From Candolleomyces eurysporus (lineage: Eukaryota; Basidiomycota; Agaricomycetes; Agaricales; Psathyrellaceae): a stretch of DNA of 64,000 bases. The position numbers were made by a program, and so were the translations under genes. Positions 30,949 to 44,338 of the stretch are shown one piece after another (within the stretch, counting starts at the first letter, position 1; each line of letters begins with the position of its first letter). The notes beneath the pieces are model-generated. The model ran no database searches. It was not told where the DNA came from and saw only the letters and a program-made list of their open reading frames with translations. The stretch is taken from the NCBI GenBank assembly GCA_027579435.1, contig JANBPK010001214.1, positions 21,629-85,628 on the forward strand. The letters are read 5' to 3'.

Positions 30949-33900
30949 TTATAATGACAGCCTTGCATATATCATGAATACTATATTTCTGCCCTTTGCT
31001 TTTGTCAGCCAGCTGTTGCTGCTGCCTGCATTGATATGGCCTTCATACTCACATCTCCGGCCCATGGTTGCTCCATCATTGAACCACACCTGGCCCCTTG
31101 GGTCTATAACACGGCATGTAAAGTGGCCTGAGCCATGATAAATTATTCCTCTCAAGGTGTAAATGGCCCAACTGTTTGCCTGAGTAAGTCTGATAGACTG
31201 CTCGGGATTCACCATCTGGTTTACACACTCAAATGCCATAATGGGTACCAGTTCATCGCATGCCAACTGTATGCTCATGAGCCTGAAGTTTGGGCATGTG
31301 TTGCAGGTACGCTCTGACAGGGTCTCTTCTGCATATATCAGCCTGCTGGTTGGGACTTCTTTGCCATGTTGACCTCTTCCAACCGTGTTACTTGCACCAA
31401 GTACAGTACTCATCCGTAGCTTAAACCTGGGATCTGCTCCTCTGTATCCACATGTGGTGCATTTGAGCCATGTCTGGCCGATTCTTCGGTCTGTTAGCAA
31501 TGCCACTACAAGTTCCTCCATGGATACAAAAACCCTCCCCATGGGAAATTTTTCAGGGCTCTGGGTAAGTAAAGCATATCGCAACATGTTGCGGCCCTGC
31601 TCAAAGGAGCATATGCCATCTGCTACCTGACTGAGTATGTTGGACAGGTTGGCCATATTGTCTGATACAGCATTAAACATGTTGGCCCAGTACACAGGAT
31701 TTGAATGCCATATGGAATACAACACAGTCAATAGGGCATCATATCCGCAGCTGTAATTTTCAGAATCCCAGATCAGTCCAACTGGGCTACCAGTTTCAAA
31801 TTGGGTGGGGTTAGAGGCTGTAGTCCTTATTTTCTTGACTGGAGCATCTGGCCTTTCAGGTATGGCACTGATGCAGCCCATACTGGACGGGCCTTCTTGT
31901 GCATTGGCCGGTTTACTGGGTACTGCATTTTTTGCGATCCTGGGCTTTTTCACCTTGTTTTTTGGGTCTATTCCAATGTTACCATCCCACATGTAGCTTG
32001 GTGCATTGGGATTAAGTATGTCATCATTAGAACTATACTTGATGCCTGGGTGCCAATCTTTTATTCCAAGACTAAGGCTGACTGGTGACCATTTGTAAAA
32101 TGACTGTATCAAAGGATACCTCATATCACCATGCACAGAATTTGGCAGCTTTCTATTGTATTTCAGCTCTGTTATATGGTCCAGGAGCAAAGTCTCTCGA
32201 AATTCTTGCCTCAGAAAGCCTGTTACTGGCTTGGTGATCTTTGTTGTATCAAATGGCTGTACAATCACAGTACCATCAGCACATGAGCTCCTTGATATAC
32301 ATGTGTATATGGATTGGTTGTTCTTGCATCTGCTTAGGTCAACCACATTGAAGTCTCTTGTTTTGCCCTGAGATGCATAATCAGTCATTGAAAAATTAGG
32401 CAGTATGTTTACCTGCTCTCTCTCCACATTTAAAACAGTATCATCTGGTAAATGGCATTTTATAGTATGCTTTGTCCTGGTTATTGGTACAGTATTAATT
32501 GGTAGACCCTCAATGTGAACCTGGCTAGGTGGCTTCACAAGCTCAACATACACTGTATCTAGCCTCTGTGTGTTGTAATTACCAGGGCTACTGTCCCAGC
32601 CTACAACCTTGCCTTCCTGACCTTTTGTAATGCACAATTCTGTTGCATCATTGTGTCTCAAAATCACAGGAAGGCCAATACACAAACTTATTTTTCCAGG
32701 TATGTGCTTGCTGGTATGTGGTTCCAGCTCCCAGATAACATGTTGCAAAGCTGAGGTTAGGCGTGTCTTGCTGCTATTCTTTCTTCTTTTCCTTTTTCTG
32801 CCATCAGTTGAAGGGTCTTCTATGCTCCCTAGAACATCCATGGAATAAAATTGATGCAATGGTTGATTTGTGTCCATGCTGAACCTGACCACACCAAGCC
32901 CATTATATCTGTCTTTGTAGGTGTTCCAGCATGTAATGATTGACACGTTTTTGAATTGAGGCAAGCTTAGAGAAGTGGGTGTCCACCTCCTGGCTATACG
33001 ACTGTTCAGGAATTTAATATCTTCAGGTGTACATGCCCCATATCTCATGTTCTCCAGTGCTGTCCGAAGCCTTGAATCATCTGGCTTGTCAGATGCCTGC
33101 CTCATATTTTGCTTAAGGATAACCACAATTGTGAATTGATGCCACAAGAGTTTGCCAATAGCTGTTTGCTGTGCCCACAATGTGGTAGGGAGAGTATCAC
33201 TCCCTTTCTTATGTTGGTAGTACAATGGCCTCCCAGAAGTTGGAGGAAGCTGTGCAAAGTCTCCTGCTAAGATCATATTGAGGCCTCCAAAAGGCTTGTC
33301 ATGAGTGTTCATGATTCAGACAACCGAGCACTAATAGAATAGAGTTCATGACATGCTACCATGGATATTTCATCAATAAATATGTAGTCCACCCCTTTCA
33401 GGCGCTCCTTGGCATCGTTTATAGATGAGGCTGTTGCTTTTCTGGGTGCACCATCTTCATCCTTCCCCCGACTCACAACTCCTAACATAGAGTGATAGGT
33501 TGAACCATTCAACAAGGCAGCCGCTGTGCCAGTTGGTGCTAATACCACAAATCTGTGTGATTCACCCCTTTTACCAAACATCGTAGTTAATGCTCTGATT
33601 ACTTGTGATTTGCCAGTACCACCCATACCTCCAAGATACATTTTGAGCTGGTCTGGGCTCTCACTAGATGCATGGTTGGCAATTATTCTGAAAGCTCTTT
33701 TTTGCTCAGTATTTAGATTGAAATCTGCAGTTGTACTGTCAATAATTTGTTGGCTTGCCTCCAATTTGGCCTTGTATCCATAGTCCAGGTATGTTATGTC
33801 AACTACCTTTACCTCTGCAGTCGATGTGTGTGCTGCTAAGCCTGCATTGCTTGGAGCTGCTGTTACACCTTTGTAGTTCTGCTGTTTCTCTATTAGCACA

Positions 33901-36900
33901 TTCTGCTTTGCTTCTTTGATCACAGATTTCCAGATTGCAGGAGAATTTCTAGAAATGCACATATTGCTTGCTACAGAATGTGGGCCACCAATAGAAGGAA
34001 GTGCTATAATCCCAGTGGACAGGTCAACAGCATTTTCATCTGATTTCTCAGCACCATTGTCAAAAGCAAGCAGCTGGCTTTCTGTGGGCATACCACTGTT
34101 CAGTTGTTTGGATTCAATAGCTACAACATTCTCTGCTGATCTGGGGCTTGTTTCAAGCCATCCAGTACGGCTTATCATGCCTTGGGCTTCTTGCATCTGT
34201 GCAAGCTTTCTAACTCTCACTGGCCCAAGCAGATAATCTTCTCCAAGCATACCATGATCATCAATACTGGCCCCAAGGCCTTCCATATAATTCTCTTCAT
34301 CATCTTCCTTCAAATAGTAGTCATCATCAGTCCAACTGCCCACAGTTCCTCTCAAGCTGGATGCCTTCTTATTCATTTGAGCTCTATAGTCATCCCTGGC
34401 ATCCAGGCATTCATACTTTAAATTGAGATTGGCCATAATTTTTTTTGCTGTAAGGTGCAAACTGATAGGCTTCAAATGCATCATTCCATAATTCAGCATC
34501 TGCCTTCAGGTCTGCTCCTGACCTCCATGGCCTGAACAATGTGAGCATTGTCATGCAGTACTGCTCTCTGTCACCTTGATCAGGCCTTGGCAAAGCACCT
34601 CCTACCAAAGTAGGAACTGGAAATGTTTTGCAGCCAATTCTGCACTTGACCCTGTGCGTATCATACTGAGGATGGTCAGACTGGAACCTGAAGAAGGCTG
34701 AATTGGAGTTATCATGCAGATCATGTTGTGGTGGACTGGGCAATGGTACCTCAGACTCATACTCACCTTCCTCATCAGAGTTTCCTTCTTCATCATATTC
34801 ATCAGCTTCTCTGAAAACTATTTCTTTGTGGCCAGCCTTTCTTCTCAGCTTTTTGGGAAGAGGCACTTTTTCACAAAACTGTATCCAGTCATACAGAGTC
34901 AGCTCAGCCAATGCATCTGGCCTGAAGATGTAGTCATCCACCTTTGACCTGGCAGTTATCTCTCCTTTGCTAACAGCAAGAAGCAACTTTTCCTCATCAT
35001 TGTCTACCTCCTGGTTGCTGCCTTCTTGTCCATACAGCTCAATTTCACGTTTATTCCAGTAAAACTTGACAGCTCTTACATACTGTGACCAGTAGAAGGG
35101 CACAAAAATATGACTAGTGTAGTGGTCTGGATTACCTAGCAGGTACAGGCAAGCCATAGGACTTCCAATCTCCATTTTAGAAGTCAGTGTATTGCAAACC
35201 TTGAGAAGCAGTTTTCTGGCTGCATTTTCACAGGTAGTGGATTCTTCCACAAGTGATGCATTCTTTTGGAATATATCAAGAGTATGCGAGAATATATGAT
35301 GACTCTTGAGTGAAACTTTGGTGATATAGTCAGTAACATAGGACACGATTGCTTTTACAGATGTTCCAGACATCATGCATGTAACATCAGTATTACATCT
35401 AAGCAGATAGGTCAAGGCAGGGGTGAAGGTATTCATCCAAGGCTCTAATTTTTTTTAAGGTAATATGACCATCATCGCTGTCCACAACAGTCTGTGGCAC
35501 TATGTCTCTAGGAAACCTAGCTGCGCATAGGCCATCTTTGTTCAGGCACCCCTTTGCCCCACCCTCAGTGGGCACAAATGATGCCTTTGTATTTGATTGA
35601 GCATTCATGGTCACTGTGCTTCCTTTCTGAACTCTGCAGCTGTGTACATTTGACCTAACAAGCAATTCATCTGTCTCTTTCTTGTATTTATGCCACCAGC
35701 CTCTCATTGCAATGCAGTCTTCACAGCTGCTGTCATAAACCCCAACATGGCCACAGTGTTTAGCTGGAGGTGGCACAGCCAATCTCAGTGTTGGGTCACC
35801 ATCATCATCAAGAAGGTCTCCACCATCCTGATTATGAAGGGTGTGGATTCCAATGCCATAAGTAGATGGCTTGGGCTTTGTACTTCGTACATCTTCAACA
35901 GTTCCATTGAAAAGTTCTCCCTGATGTACTGATTCTAAGTATTCAACAAGACTATCTTGAAATGTGGTATCAGCGTCAAGCAGCCGGCTCCGGATGTCCT
36001 GGGGTGAAGGTGAGCCTTCTATCCACAGCATCATATGCATGTGGAGAGTAAGCCTACCCTGCTGCTCTACTGTGCCATAGTATGCAGCAGGCTTGCCATA
36101 AATACCTCTCCTCCCTTCACCAAAGCCTATAACATGTTTGATTACAAGCTTTACAAGAAAATCAAAAAANTCTGGCTGCTGCTACAGGGTTGTTCAGCAC
36201 AAGAGTGTCTCGTTCTTTCCAACATCTGATCTCATTGCTGAACAGTTCCTGTTGGTCTGCATAGTACATGCACAAAGGATGCTTGTTGTCTGCAGGTGAA
36301 AAGGTAATAAACCAGTTGGGTGCCCCTTTGTTGGCAATAAGAGACCAAATTTCATTACGCATGAGCTTCTTCCCAGTCAGATAGCCATCTGAGTATGCAC
36401 CTACATGATCCAAATCATCCAGCAGTGCATAACAATCTTTTTCAGCCTGTGTATCAGGCTTTATGTATTCACCTCTTGAAAGGGAGTCAGCTAGCTTGTG
36501 AAGGACATCTTGGTCCAACCTTGCAATGCGTTCAGATATAGTGCTGAACTTGCTCTTTTTTGCATACAAAAAGCTCCCTGTAACATTAGATCTGACCTGC
36601 TCCTGGTTAAATGCAATCATTGGAAAGTAAAAATCAGTCTGAAACTGCTTATCATGATAAAGCAGAAGGCGTTTTTTNGTGCTCCCTCTGAGATAGCACC
36701 TTTGAATGCATGGACTGGCCTATACCTCCCATCCCATAGGGAAAAAGCCAAGGAAACATCTGTGGATACAACTGAGGGTTGTTGTACATTGACATTGGAT
36801 TGGGATCATGACCAATTGCAAGCATTTTGCCTCCACTTTGAAGATGTTTGAGGGCATGAATCTTCATGGCTTTGACAGACATATTTGCATATTCAGGACC

Positions 36901-38904
36901 AGTCAGGCCTCTAACAATAAGAGGACATGGTCCATCAGATGTACCTTGGTCTATATCTGTTTCATGCTTGCTCATCTCCATTGGTTCCTTAGCTGTGGGG
37001 TCCTCTGAATCGTCCACCCTTCGGAAATCAATATACACAGGAACACCGTTTAGAGGATAAGACTCTAAGTTTTCCTTGGAAATCTCTAGATCAGCATAAT
37101 CAGAATGATTAAGCTTTAGCCAATCTAGTGCTCTAGCAACCTTATTCCTTCTCACCAGCATAGGACTCCTTTGGATCTCCTTTGCAGTTGGGTGAGCGTG
37201 GCCTACAAATATGAATGCGAAAACATCGTCAAGGTCCTCTTTAGCAGGAGGCAGAGCATGATATATTTTCATACTAGGCAAGGCAAACATTATTGCGTTA
37301 GCTATCATTTTGGCTCGGCCAGAAGACACCCTCATAAGACAAGAGTTATGCCTGACTCGAGCTATCAACATTTTTTCTGCAAACGTAAGACCAGACAAGA
37401 TGTCGGGCACATCACCAATCCAGAGACCATTAGCCAAGGAGAGCTTTGGCCGTTTGGCAATCTTCACAGCATTAAAACAAGTAAGACATGCTGATGCACA
37501 GCTGCCAATAATGGCAGGAGTATCCAGACCTTCGACTGGGTCCAAATGGCTTTTTCTCTCCTTGCGCGTTGTACTGGGGGCCACCAAGCAAGACAGATCC
37601 AGCTGGGAAACATCCCGAAGCTCTTTGGCCAGACGCAGCTGCCCACACACAGCACATGCTGCCTCCTGGATGTTTGACGGAGACATATCCTCGCAAAAAG
37701 CTCTGATAATATCCACCTGGAGATCACAAGACGGTGGGCTAGGAGGGAACAACCCCGCTGTACTGCCATCTCGCTCTGCATACATGGACTCCACCACAGA
37801 TCTGGTATCTACACCAACAGCCATTTGGCAGCCTTTCTCCTGAGGGTCGCACGACTTACCAGATGGCATCTGGGAGGTCGACACTTTCGTAGCGGGTTTG
37901 GATCTACGTTGCTTGTTGACTGTCTTCATGCTCCGGGGTAGCTGCCTGAACAGACAATACAGGTCCGGTGCGGCCTCCTTCAGGCTGGCAACAAGAAACG
38001 CCTCTATGTCCAAGCGCGTCCGGTTGCTCCTTCCTAACACCAGTTGGAACTGCACAGCGAGCCGCTTCAAGTCTCGAACTTCCATGCACAACAACGCAAA
38101 TTCCAGAGGCATAGATGCAGCCATGAAAGAATTTGTAGTAGATATCATCACAGATGCCTGGGGTGCGGAAAGCATAGTAACAAACTCAAACATGTCATCG
38201 TGCTGAAAGGGGTGGGTCGACTGGTCTCCAAGCATATGAGGGTGTACCACAAGATCAGTGAATGGAAAGGCACGATTGGGGCGATGAGTGGCCCCACCTC
38301 GGCTAGATCTTCTCCTCCGCAATCCCGCTGCTTGATGGCCCACGCGTACCGGATGCAATGCACCACTCCAACAAGACAAGCAGTCCAACAAGCGTCTACC
38401 AAATCGACAGCGGGACCTGGGACTCAGCCGGCGCACAATGACTAAAAAATCATGGCGTAGATATGCGGACCTGACACACATGGCCTCTACCAGCGAGACG
38501 CGAAGAGCCACACTACAAGGATTGAAAATAAAGGCAAGCATGCGAGGAATACGATCAAACCGAGATTGGCATGAGCCCAATTTGTGTCGAGGACCGTGCT
38601 CTGATCTTGAAACCTGCCGCATCAGAAGAAGAGATGACTCACAGCTAGCATAGAGTGTACCTGACACCAAGTCGCTCGCTATGGGAGCCAGGATCCTGTC
38701 TGGTAAAGAGCACACCGGCATCCAGGCCGTATCGCAGCAGATATCCTGTGCATTCACAGTGGCAGTCAACCCAGGGACACCCTGGTAGGGTATTACAAGA
38801 TTATTTGATGTAGTAAAAGAGACCGAACGAAAGCAAAAAGTGTTAAGAAGGCAGCATACAAGCAGTGTCCCGCAGGCAGCAGGTAGCGAGGGTGCGAATC
38901 GCAT
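30949..38904 (-). CDS. Helitron Rep/helicase polyprotein (DUF6570, Rep, PIF1, USP-like)
   Basis: On the minus strand from an ATG at 38904, about 100 bp after a TATATATAA box, it would encode about 2,650 residues. Order: a hydrophobic N-terminus; a SAP-like segment with a Cys pair (CAVCGQ); DUF6570 (LANGLWIGDVPDILSGLTF, IARVRHNSCLMRVSSG, about 37.1-37.4 kb). Then the rolling-circle Rep domain with HUH motif HMHMMLW (about 36.04 kb) and YVTDYITK tyrosines (about 35.33 kb). Then PIF1 helicase with Walker A GGMGGTGKS (about 33.62 kb) and Walker B DYIFIDE (about 33.38 kb), and a C-terminal USP-like domain. Apparent breaks at 36670 and 36170 vanish when the N is removed; those at 35450 and 34440 vanish if an 8-base A run is 7. 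Only the break at 33310 lacks such an explanation. The gene is probably near intact. The first ~1.9 kb has normal CpG; the rest is CpG-poor. Confidence 0.85.
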
Positions 38905-38994
38905 TTCGCGAGGAGGGCGACGGGCAATATGAAGAGTGGAGCGTGATGATTCTAACGAAAAGGGCACAAGAGGGGTGTGAAGGGTTGGAGAGTG

Positions 38995-39010
38995 CAGCGT
39001 TATATATATG
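38995..39010 (-). promoter_or_regulatory. TATA box for the Rep/helicase gene
   Basis: TATATATAACGC on the minus strand, about 95-100 bp before the ATG at 38904. The divergent interval to the dioxygenase gene (about 39010-39201) probably holds both promoters. Confidence 0.45.
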
Positions 39011-39285
39011 TGTGTCTGTAAAGAAGCGCGTACACTAGGACGGTGATTGTGAAGGAGAGTTGGAGCTACGATGGACCCTTTCCTAAATTTCAACAAGTGA
39101 CAAATAGATACAAACAGACCGATTAGGCGCTTGGACGTCGCTTAGATCAACCGTTCGCCTCTTCCATCATCCTTGTTCGTCCTCTTTCCTTCGACGGCGC
39201 TATGCCCTTCGTCTTGCTGCGGAACCTCGGTGAGTCGTCCTAAATGAACTCAGACAGTGGTACTGATTGGTATGCCCGTTCTTAG

Positions 39286-42200
39286 CCTGCACCTGCTGAG
39301 CGGCCGGGCAAGCACCGGAGGCCGACAGGCGGCACTCGATCGAAAGGCAGCCCGCCCAATGGACCAGCTAACGATCGGAATGACGCAGTCGAGCCTCCTC
39401 TTTGTCGAAAACAATGGACGAACTACGTCACCCCGCCGTCGAAAGAAACCGACCTCAAGAGCAGATCTCAGACACGGCACCAGAGCCCCCCTATAACTTC
39501 TTCCCCNTATTGCTGTCTGGGCCCCCAATCTCGAGCATTCTTTGCTCCTGGACCAACGCCATGGAAGAATGGCTGTACAGTGAGAGACCTCTCTCACTGC
39601 CCCGGAGGCACCCTCGCATGCCCAGCCTATACGAGGCGGTCAACCATCCGAAGCATCCCGCCAGCAATCCAGGACGGTCTTTCGTCTTCTACACGTTGAT
39701 CACCTACCCGAGCATGCAGGAATGCAGCCAGGCGGGTCGGAGCATTAGGGTACCTTTCGACTTGAACGACGATCGGCTGGCGGCCGAAGGTATGTCGTTG
39801 CACATTACGATGTCGACCATGTCTCACCGAACTCACCTCGCCGGTGCCGTCTCGCTGTAGGTTGGCTGCAGCTGTTGGATGGCGACTACCTGTGGGCTAG
39901 AAGCTCCAATGGATCTGGTCGCCCCGAGGACGACGTGCTGGTACTATGGATAGTTGGATCGTGAGTCGTCGAGCCTTTCCCTACTGCGCCTGCAGGACTG
40001 AGTCAGTGCCCAGGCGTGTATACTCTGCGTTGGACAGGGACAGGATGGATCATGCTATGGAAGGTTTTATAGGCCCCAAGGACGATGTCACCCCGCAGAG
40101 TATATTATTCGAGCGCCTCGAACCTCAACCGACGCCCGTTAGCTCGGACACGCGATGCTTCACGCTTGGACCCTCGTTGGAGCCGAACACGGACATCGAA
40201 GCCCCTTGCGCCAACAGCAAATGGAGAGGAGTGCTTTCGGACTACCACAAAGTGACGTCCCCNTGTTATCCATGTGAGTCGATCAGCTGGTATACCCTGC
40301 AAGCGACGAGAGCTTGTTCTAACCGTTGAACAGGCGTCGACCACCCTCGCGATGAGAAGCATGGAAGAGGCACCAGCTGAAATTCAGGATGTACTGAGGC
40401 GAGAGTTTGACAGGGTGGGATCCGGTGCGATAGGATGTGACGGCAACTACGCGTTCAACACGGTGCAGTGCAATATTGCATATGCAGGTGAGTTTTGCTT
40501 GCTCCAAATGGCTCGATCAAGTCGACTGACCTCGGTTACAGGCACCGCCATGACCAAGCAAATGGGAAGATTCGCCCTGGCCCATAGGGACGGGAAAGAC
40601 AGTGGGGCCCGATACTCGAACCTGATGCGCGTGTCTCGACTACCGCCTAACTACGACCCTGGTAGAATTTTCCTCAGCGGACTGGGCGTATACACGAGGT
40701 TAGAGCGATTCAGGTCAATGAACTTCCAGGGGCAGAGAGACCACGTCGGCTCTCCGCCCACTCCCCTGCCTGGTACGATGCCCAGCTCCACGGCCTATCG
40801 CATCATTCTCGTCCACTATCCACCGCACCGAATGGCGTCTGGCGTAACGCGGCAACGCATAGCGTCGACTCCTACGGGTCATATCTACCTGGCTCCGGAG
40901 ATGAGGACAACAGAGTAAGTGACCCCATCCGTCGTGTCAGCCTGGTATTTGACAGAACGCCTAGCTTTGATCCGTCAATTCACATGCAGGACTCGTTTTC
41001 CACCTTCTTCAAGGATGCCCACTCGCTCATGACAAGACAAAGCTACTCGAGTTTTGTAGGACGCTCGGCATACCTCCTGTTCAGATACGCCCTCTTGCAG
41101 ACTTTCCCGGACTACGAGATAGATGCCGATCCAGACGACTTTATGGACTGCATCACTTACAAAGCGGAAGACGGTACCAGGCGGAAGATCGACAAGTGGG
41201 CTATGGCTCCGGCTATACGGGACACAGCCGGACGGGGTAGAACAGGTCTTCGTATGGAGCAAGAGGCCGCCTTCAAGGAACACTATTTCAAACACGGGAG
41301 TCATATTCCCGAGTGCTACCTGCATAACGATTGGATACGAGAGGAGGCCACTCGTCGATTTGGATCGGGTGCATCGGTAGATGAGGGTGGCGGATCTGCA
41401 GGTAGGCTCATAGATCTTGCAACAGCGCCCACGTCTCTGATGACCGCATACAGACCCAGCTGATGACGCCGATCCAATCGAGATTGCAGGGCCTCAAGAA
41501 CGCACACAACCAGGCAAGTACAATCTACTCGCCATTGAGATGGACCAGGCGCACTGACCACCGCCGAGCAGGAAGCGCCAATATTAGCGAAGACGACAAT
41601 AGGACCGCTGCAACGGACACTCCTACCCAAGGTGCGCAGCGAGACGCCTATCGTATTGGATTATTTACTTACGTCTCTATTCGTCTTGATAATATCGTCT
41701 CTTAGCAGGGTACGCGCTGCACAAGAGAAGGAGGGTAGTCAACTTCGATGAGCAGGCAGAGACTACAGGTGAAGAGGACGAGCAGCTCGTAGAGAGAAAG
41801 AGGGCCAGACACGACAGCCAAAGAAGCAAGGAAAAGAGGCCACAAAGATCCAAGCGAGCAAAGTCGGGTGACACCAGGAGAAGAACCTCAAAGCGTACGT
41901 ACCCCCAGATTCGCACTCGTCACCCGCAATCGCATACTAACCCGAGACACTATCAGTGTCTAGGTCCGGAGGAGAGCCGGAAGCGATCGAAGAAGGGGAG
42001 ATCGTCGGAGTGTCGAATGCAAAGGCGCCACAGTCAAGACGAGCGTCAAAGCAGTGTGAAGACGAGTTGAACGGTAGGTTGTCCATCGATCTCATTTCAT
42101 TTGTCCTTTTTGTATGGTCTCAACTGACGATGTCGAAATACGCAGATCCGTTCTTGTTCACCAGGCTTTTATCGCTCGAAGTGTTGGAGCAAGAAATACT

Positions 42201-43857
42201 TAGCCTTCGAGACGAGCAGCAACTATTATCACAGTCTCCGGTGCCACCTACTGCATCGGCTCTGAAGAAGGCATGGGCCAGTATCCACAAGGCCGCCCTT
42301 ACGCTGGACGCAGATACTCTAGGATCCGGCGCTATTGGTGCTGTACAGACCATCATGACCGAAGGTCCACAGGCGATGAATGACGTTGTCAGGCGATCGA
42401 GTGCATTGCGACACGATAGAGCGACGCTCATCAAGGCCTGTTCGAGGCTCCATCTGTGGGTTGACAAGGACGTCCGAAGTCAAGCTGAATCCGTGGTGCA
42501 TGGCGTATACGAGGGAGACGACGATTGTTGGCTAGCGAGGCTGTCGGACGACGTGATGCACATGATGGTCGCCAGAGTGGAGGAGCGCGAGTTCCATCCC
42601 TCTGCCTACGGTCTTGCCTGGGATGTGGACGAGGTCGTTGTGACAAATCCGTTCCACAGGAGATACATGAGCAGAACCGACGAAGGGACCAAAAAGGCGG
42701 TGGTGTGTACGGTCGTGAACGTAGTTCGAGGGTGGCTGGAGCTGGACGGATACGTCAAGACGAGGAAGGCTTGGTTCGCGTCTGCAGTCGAGGCTGTTCT
42801 AGGAGAGGAGGCGATATCCATGGACTACGTGTGGAGGATGTACTTGCGATTCAAGCCGACCCACGTCATAGAAGGAGACAGCGCCGGGAGAGAGGCCACC
42901 TTCGACGACATGCAACCATTTTTGGAGAGATTGAGGTCGCATAGGGTCAACGACGAGAACTCGAGAGAAGGACGGATGTTTGCCATTTACAAGCAACTAG
43001 CCAGGCAGGAGATCGACCCAGGAACCGTTGTCAGGTATCTGCCTGCCGTTTCTGCTCGGTGGGGCGCGTTCAGAGGCATGATCGTTCACGCGATAAACTA
43101 CGAGAGCGGGACCTTATCGACACCCGAACACAGGTTCATAACTCGGCTGAAGGCATCGCCGGAGATGCTCCATCCGTTTAGGGAGAGGACGCCGGGTAGG
43201 ATCCGCAGCATAGCCGACATCTACGGTGGGGGAGCTACGACCTCGGTGTCAACCGTGTTCAGCGGCATGGTTTGGAGAGGGCTTACTCGAGGTGCTTCGG
43301 TGACTATCGAAGGAGGGACAAAGTTCAACTCACTACAGGAGGCTTTGGACGCCATAAAGAGGTGTGTAAAGGATTCTAAGCTAATGGAAACAATGACGCA
43401 GTGTGCGCGCGTGTACTGGAAGCACCTCGAGCAGAGAAGATGGCCTGCATTCGCCGCGTCGAAACCTACGTTCGAGGAATGCTACCAACACCTCAGACCC
43501 ACTGGCCCCTTCGAGCACAAGCTCTATCCTCGTCTCGGTAAAGCAGGGACCTTCGACCTAGCGGGCGACCTAGCGTATGCGGGGGTATGCGAGTGGCCAG
43601 ACTGGTCGGATGTGGCGAGGCATATAGTCCAGATGAACGCTGGGTCGATGAAGGCATTACGGGACCTTGGACTGCTGGATGGGAGCAAGAACGGTGTGGA
43701 GGAAAAGCGTCTGCAAGTGCAACAGGCCTTGAGAGACATACATCACCTGGTCGAGGACGTATTAGAGGAGGAGCTAGGCGACAGGATAGCTCTGCGGCCC
43801 ATAGAACTTGAGCACATGATTAGAACGTTTTCCTCGGTGTCCGCATATATGGAATAG
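39286..43857 (+). CDS. TET/JBP-type 2-oxoglutarate/Fe(II) dioxygenase with large C-terminal region
   Basis: Twelve exons (39286-39579, 39626-39789, 39861-39960, 39996-40273, 40334-40487, 40542-40914, 40965-41401, 41460-41513, 41572-41631, 41709-41894, 41957-42073, 42146-43857) join in frame to at least 1,308 residues once two Ns are ignored. The double-stranded beta-helix core spans about 40.33-40.91 kb: the iron-binding HxD (HRD, 40583-40591) in ALAHRDGKDSGARYSN, the distal His in FQGQRDHVGSPP (40742) and an Arg in AYRIILVHYPP (40799). This pattern matches the basidiomycete TET/JBP-like family, relatives of enzymes that oxidise 5-methylcytosine or thymine. A basic, NLS-like linker follows, then about 570 residues of unknown fold. 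One intron (41514-41571) is GC-AG. The 5' end is unresolved: an ATG exon at 39202-39229 is one base out of phase. Activity on DNA is inferred from the family only. Confidence 0.8.
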
Positions 43858-44338
43858 ACGGACAAACTGCGAGTCAATTCGCTCGATCCGCGCTTGTTCT
43901 CGGTTTTTATTTTAGCTTTGTTTAATTATTAGTATTTAACATTTATGTTTTAAGAAACCTTTTTTNCTTTTTTATCTTCGTATCTTGAAGCTCATATGAG
44001 AAGGTCAATTTCAAATGGGCAAAGGGTGTATATTCAAACGGCAAATGGGAAGGGCAACAGGAGTATGTGAAGCTAAGATACAGGGTGGGTGGAATGAAGC
44101 GAGACTGGGATGAAGGTGTTGAGACCGTGGATGGACTCCGCGACGCTAGAAGACGCTGAGGGAGCAGAAAGGAGGGCTATGCAGTGACAGAAAGAAGGGC
44201 AAAATTTGAAGCGGTAAGACGGATCGAAAGGCAACATTAAGTATGGTGTTGAGACCATTCAGAAGCCAAAGGAAGTAAAAAAANTTAAGAAAGCGAGCGG
44301 ATGACAACAATACGGTCTTCAAAGAGAAGGGACGACAA
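43858..44338. other. Convergent intergenic region inside the element
   Basis: Separates the 3' ends of the dioxygenase gene and the minus-strand gene at 44339. AT-rich with T runs; likely terminator/polyadenylation DNA for both. No gene seen. Confidence 0.5.

Noticed and set aside
30949..38904. Helitron gene as a dead, multiply frameshifted pseudogene
   Set aside because: Four of five breaks fall on an N or an 8-base homopolymer and are resolved by removing one base; only the break at 33310 remains unexplained.
39202..39229. ATG exon as the first exon of the dioxygenase gene
   Set aside because: It leaves one base over and does not join in phase with the exon at 39286, so the start is left open.
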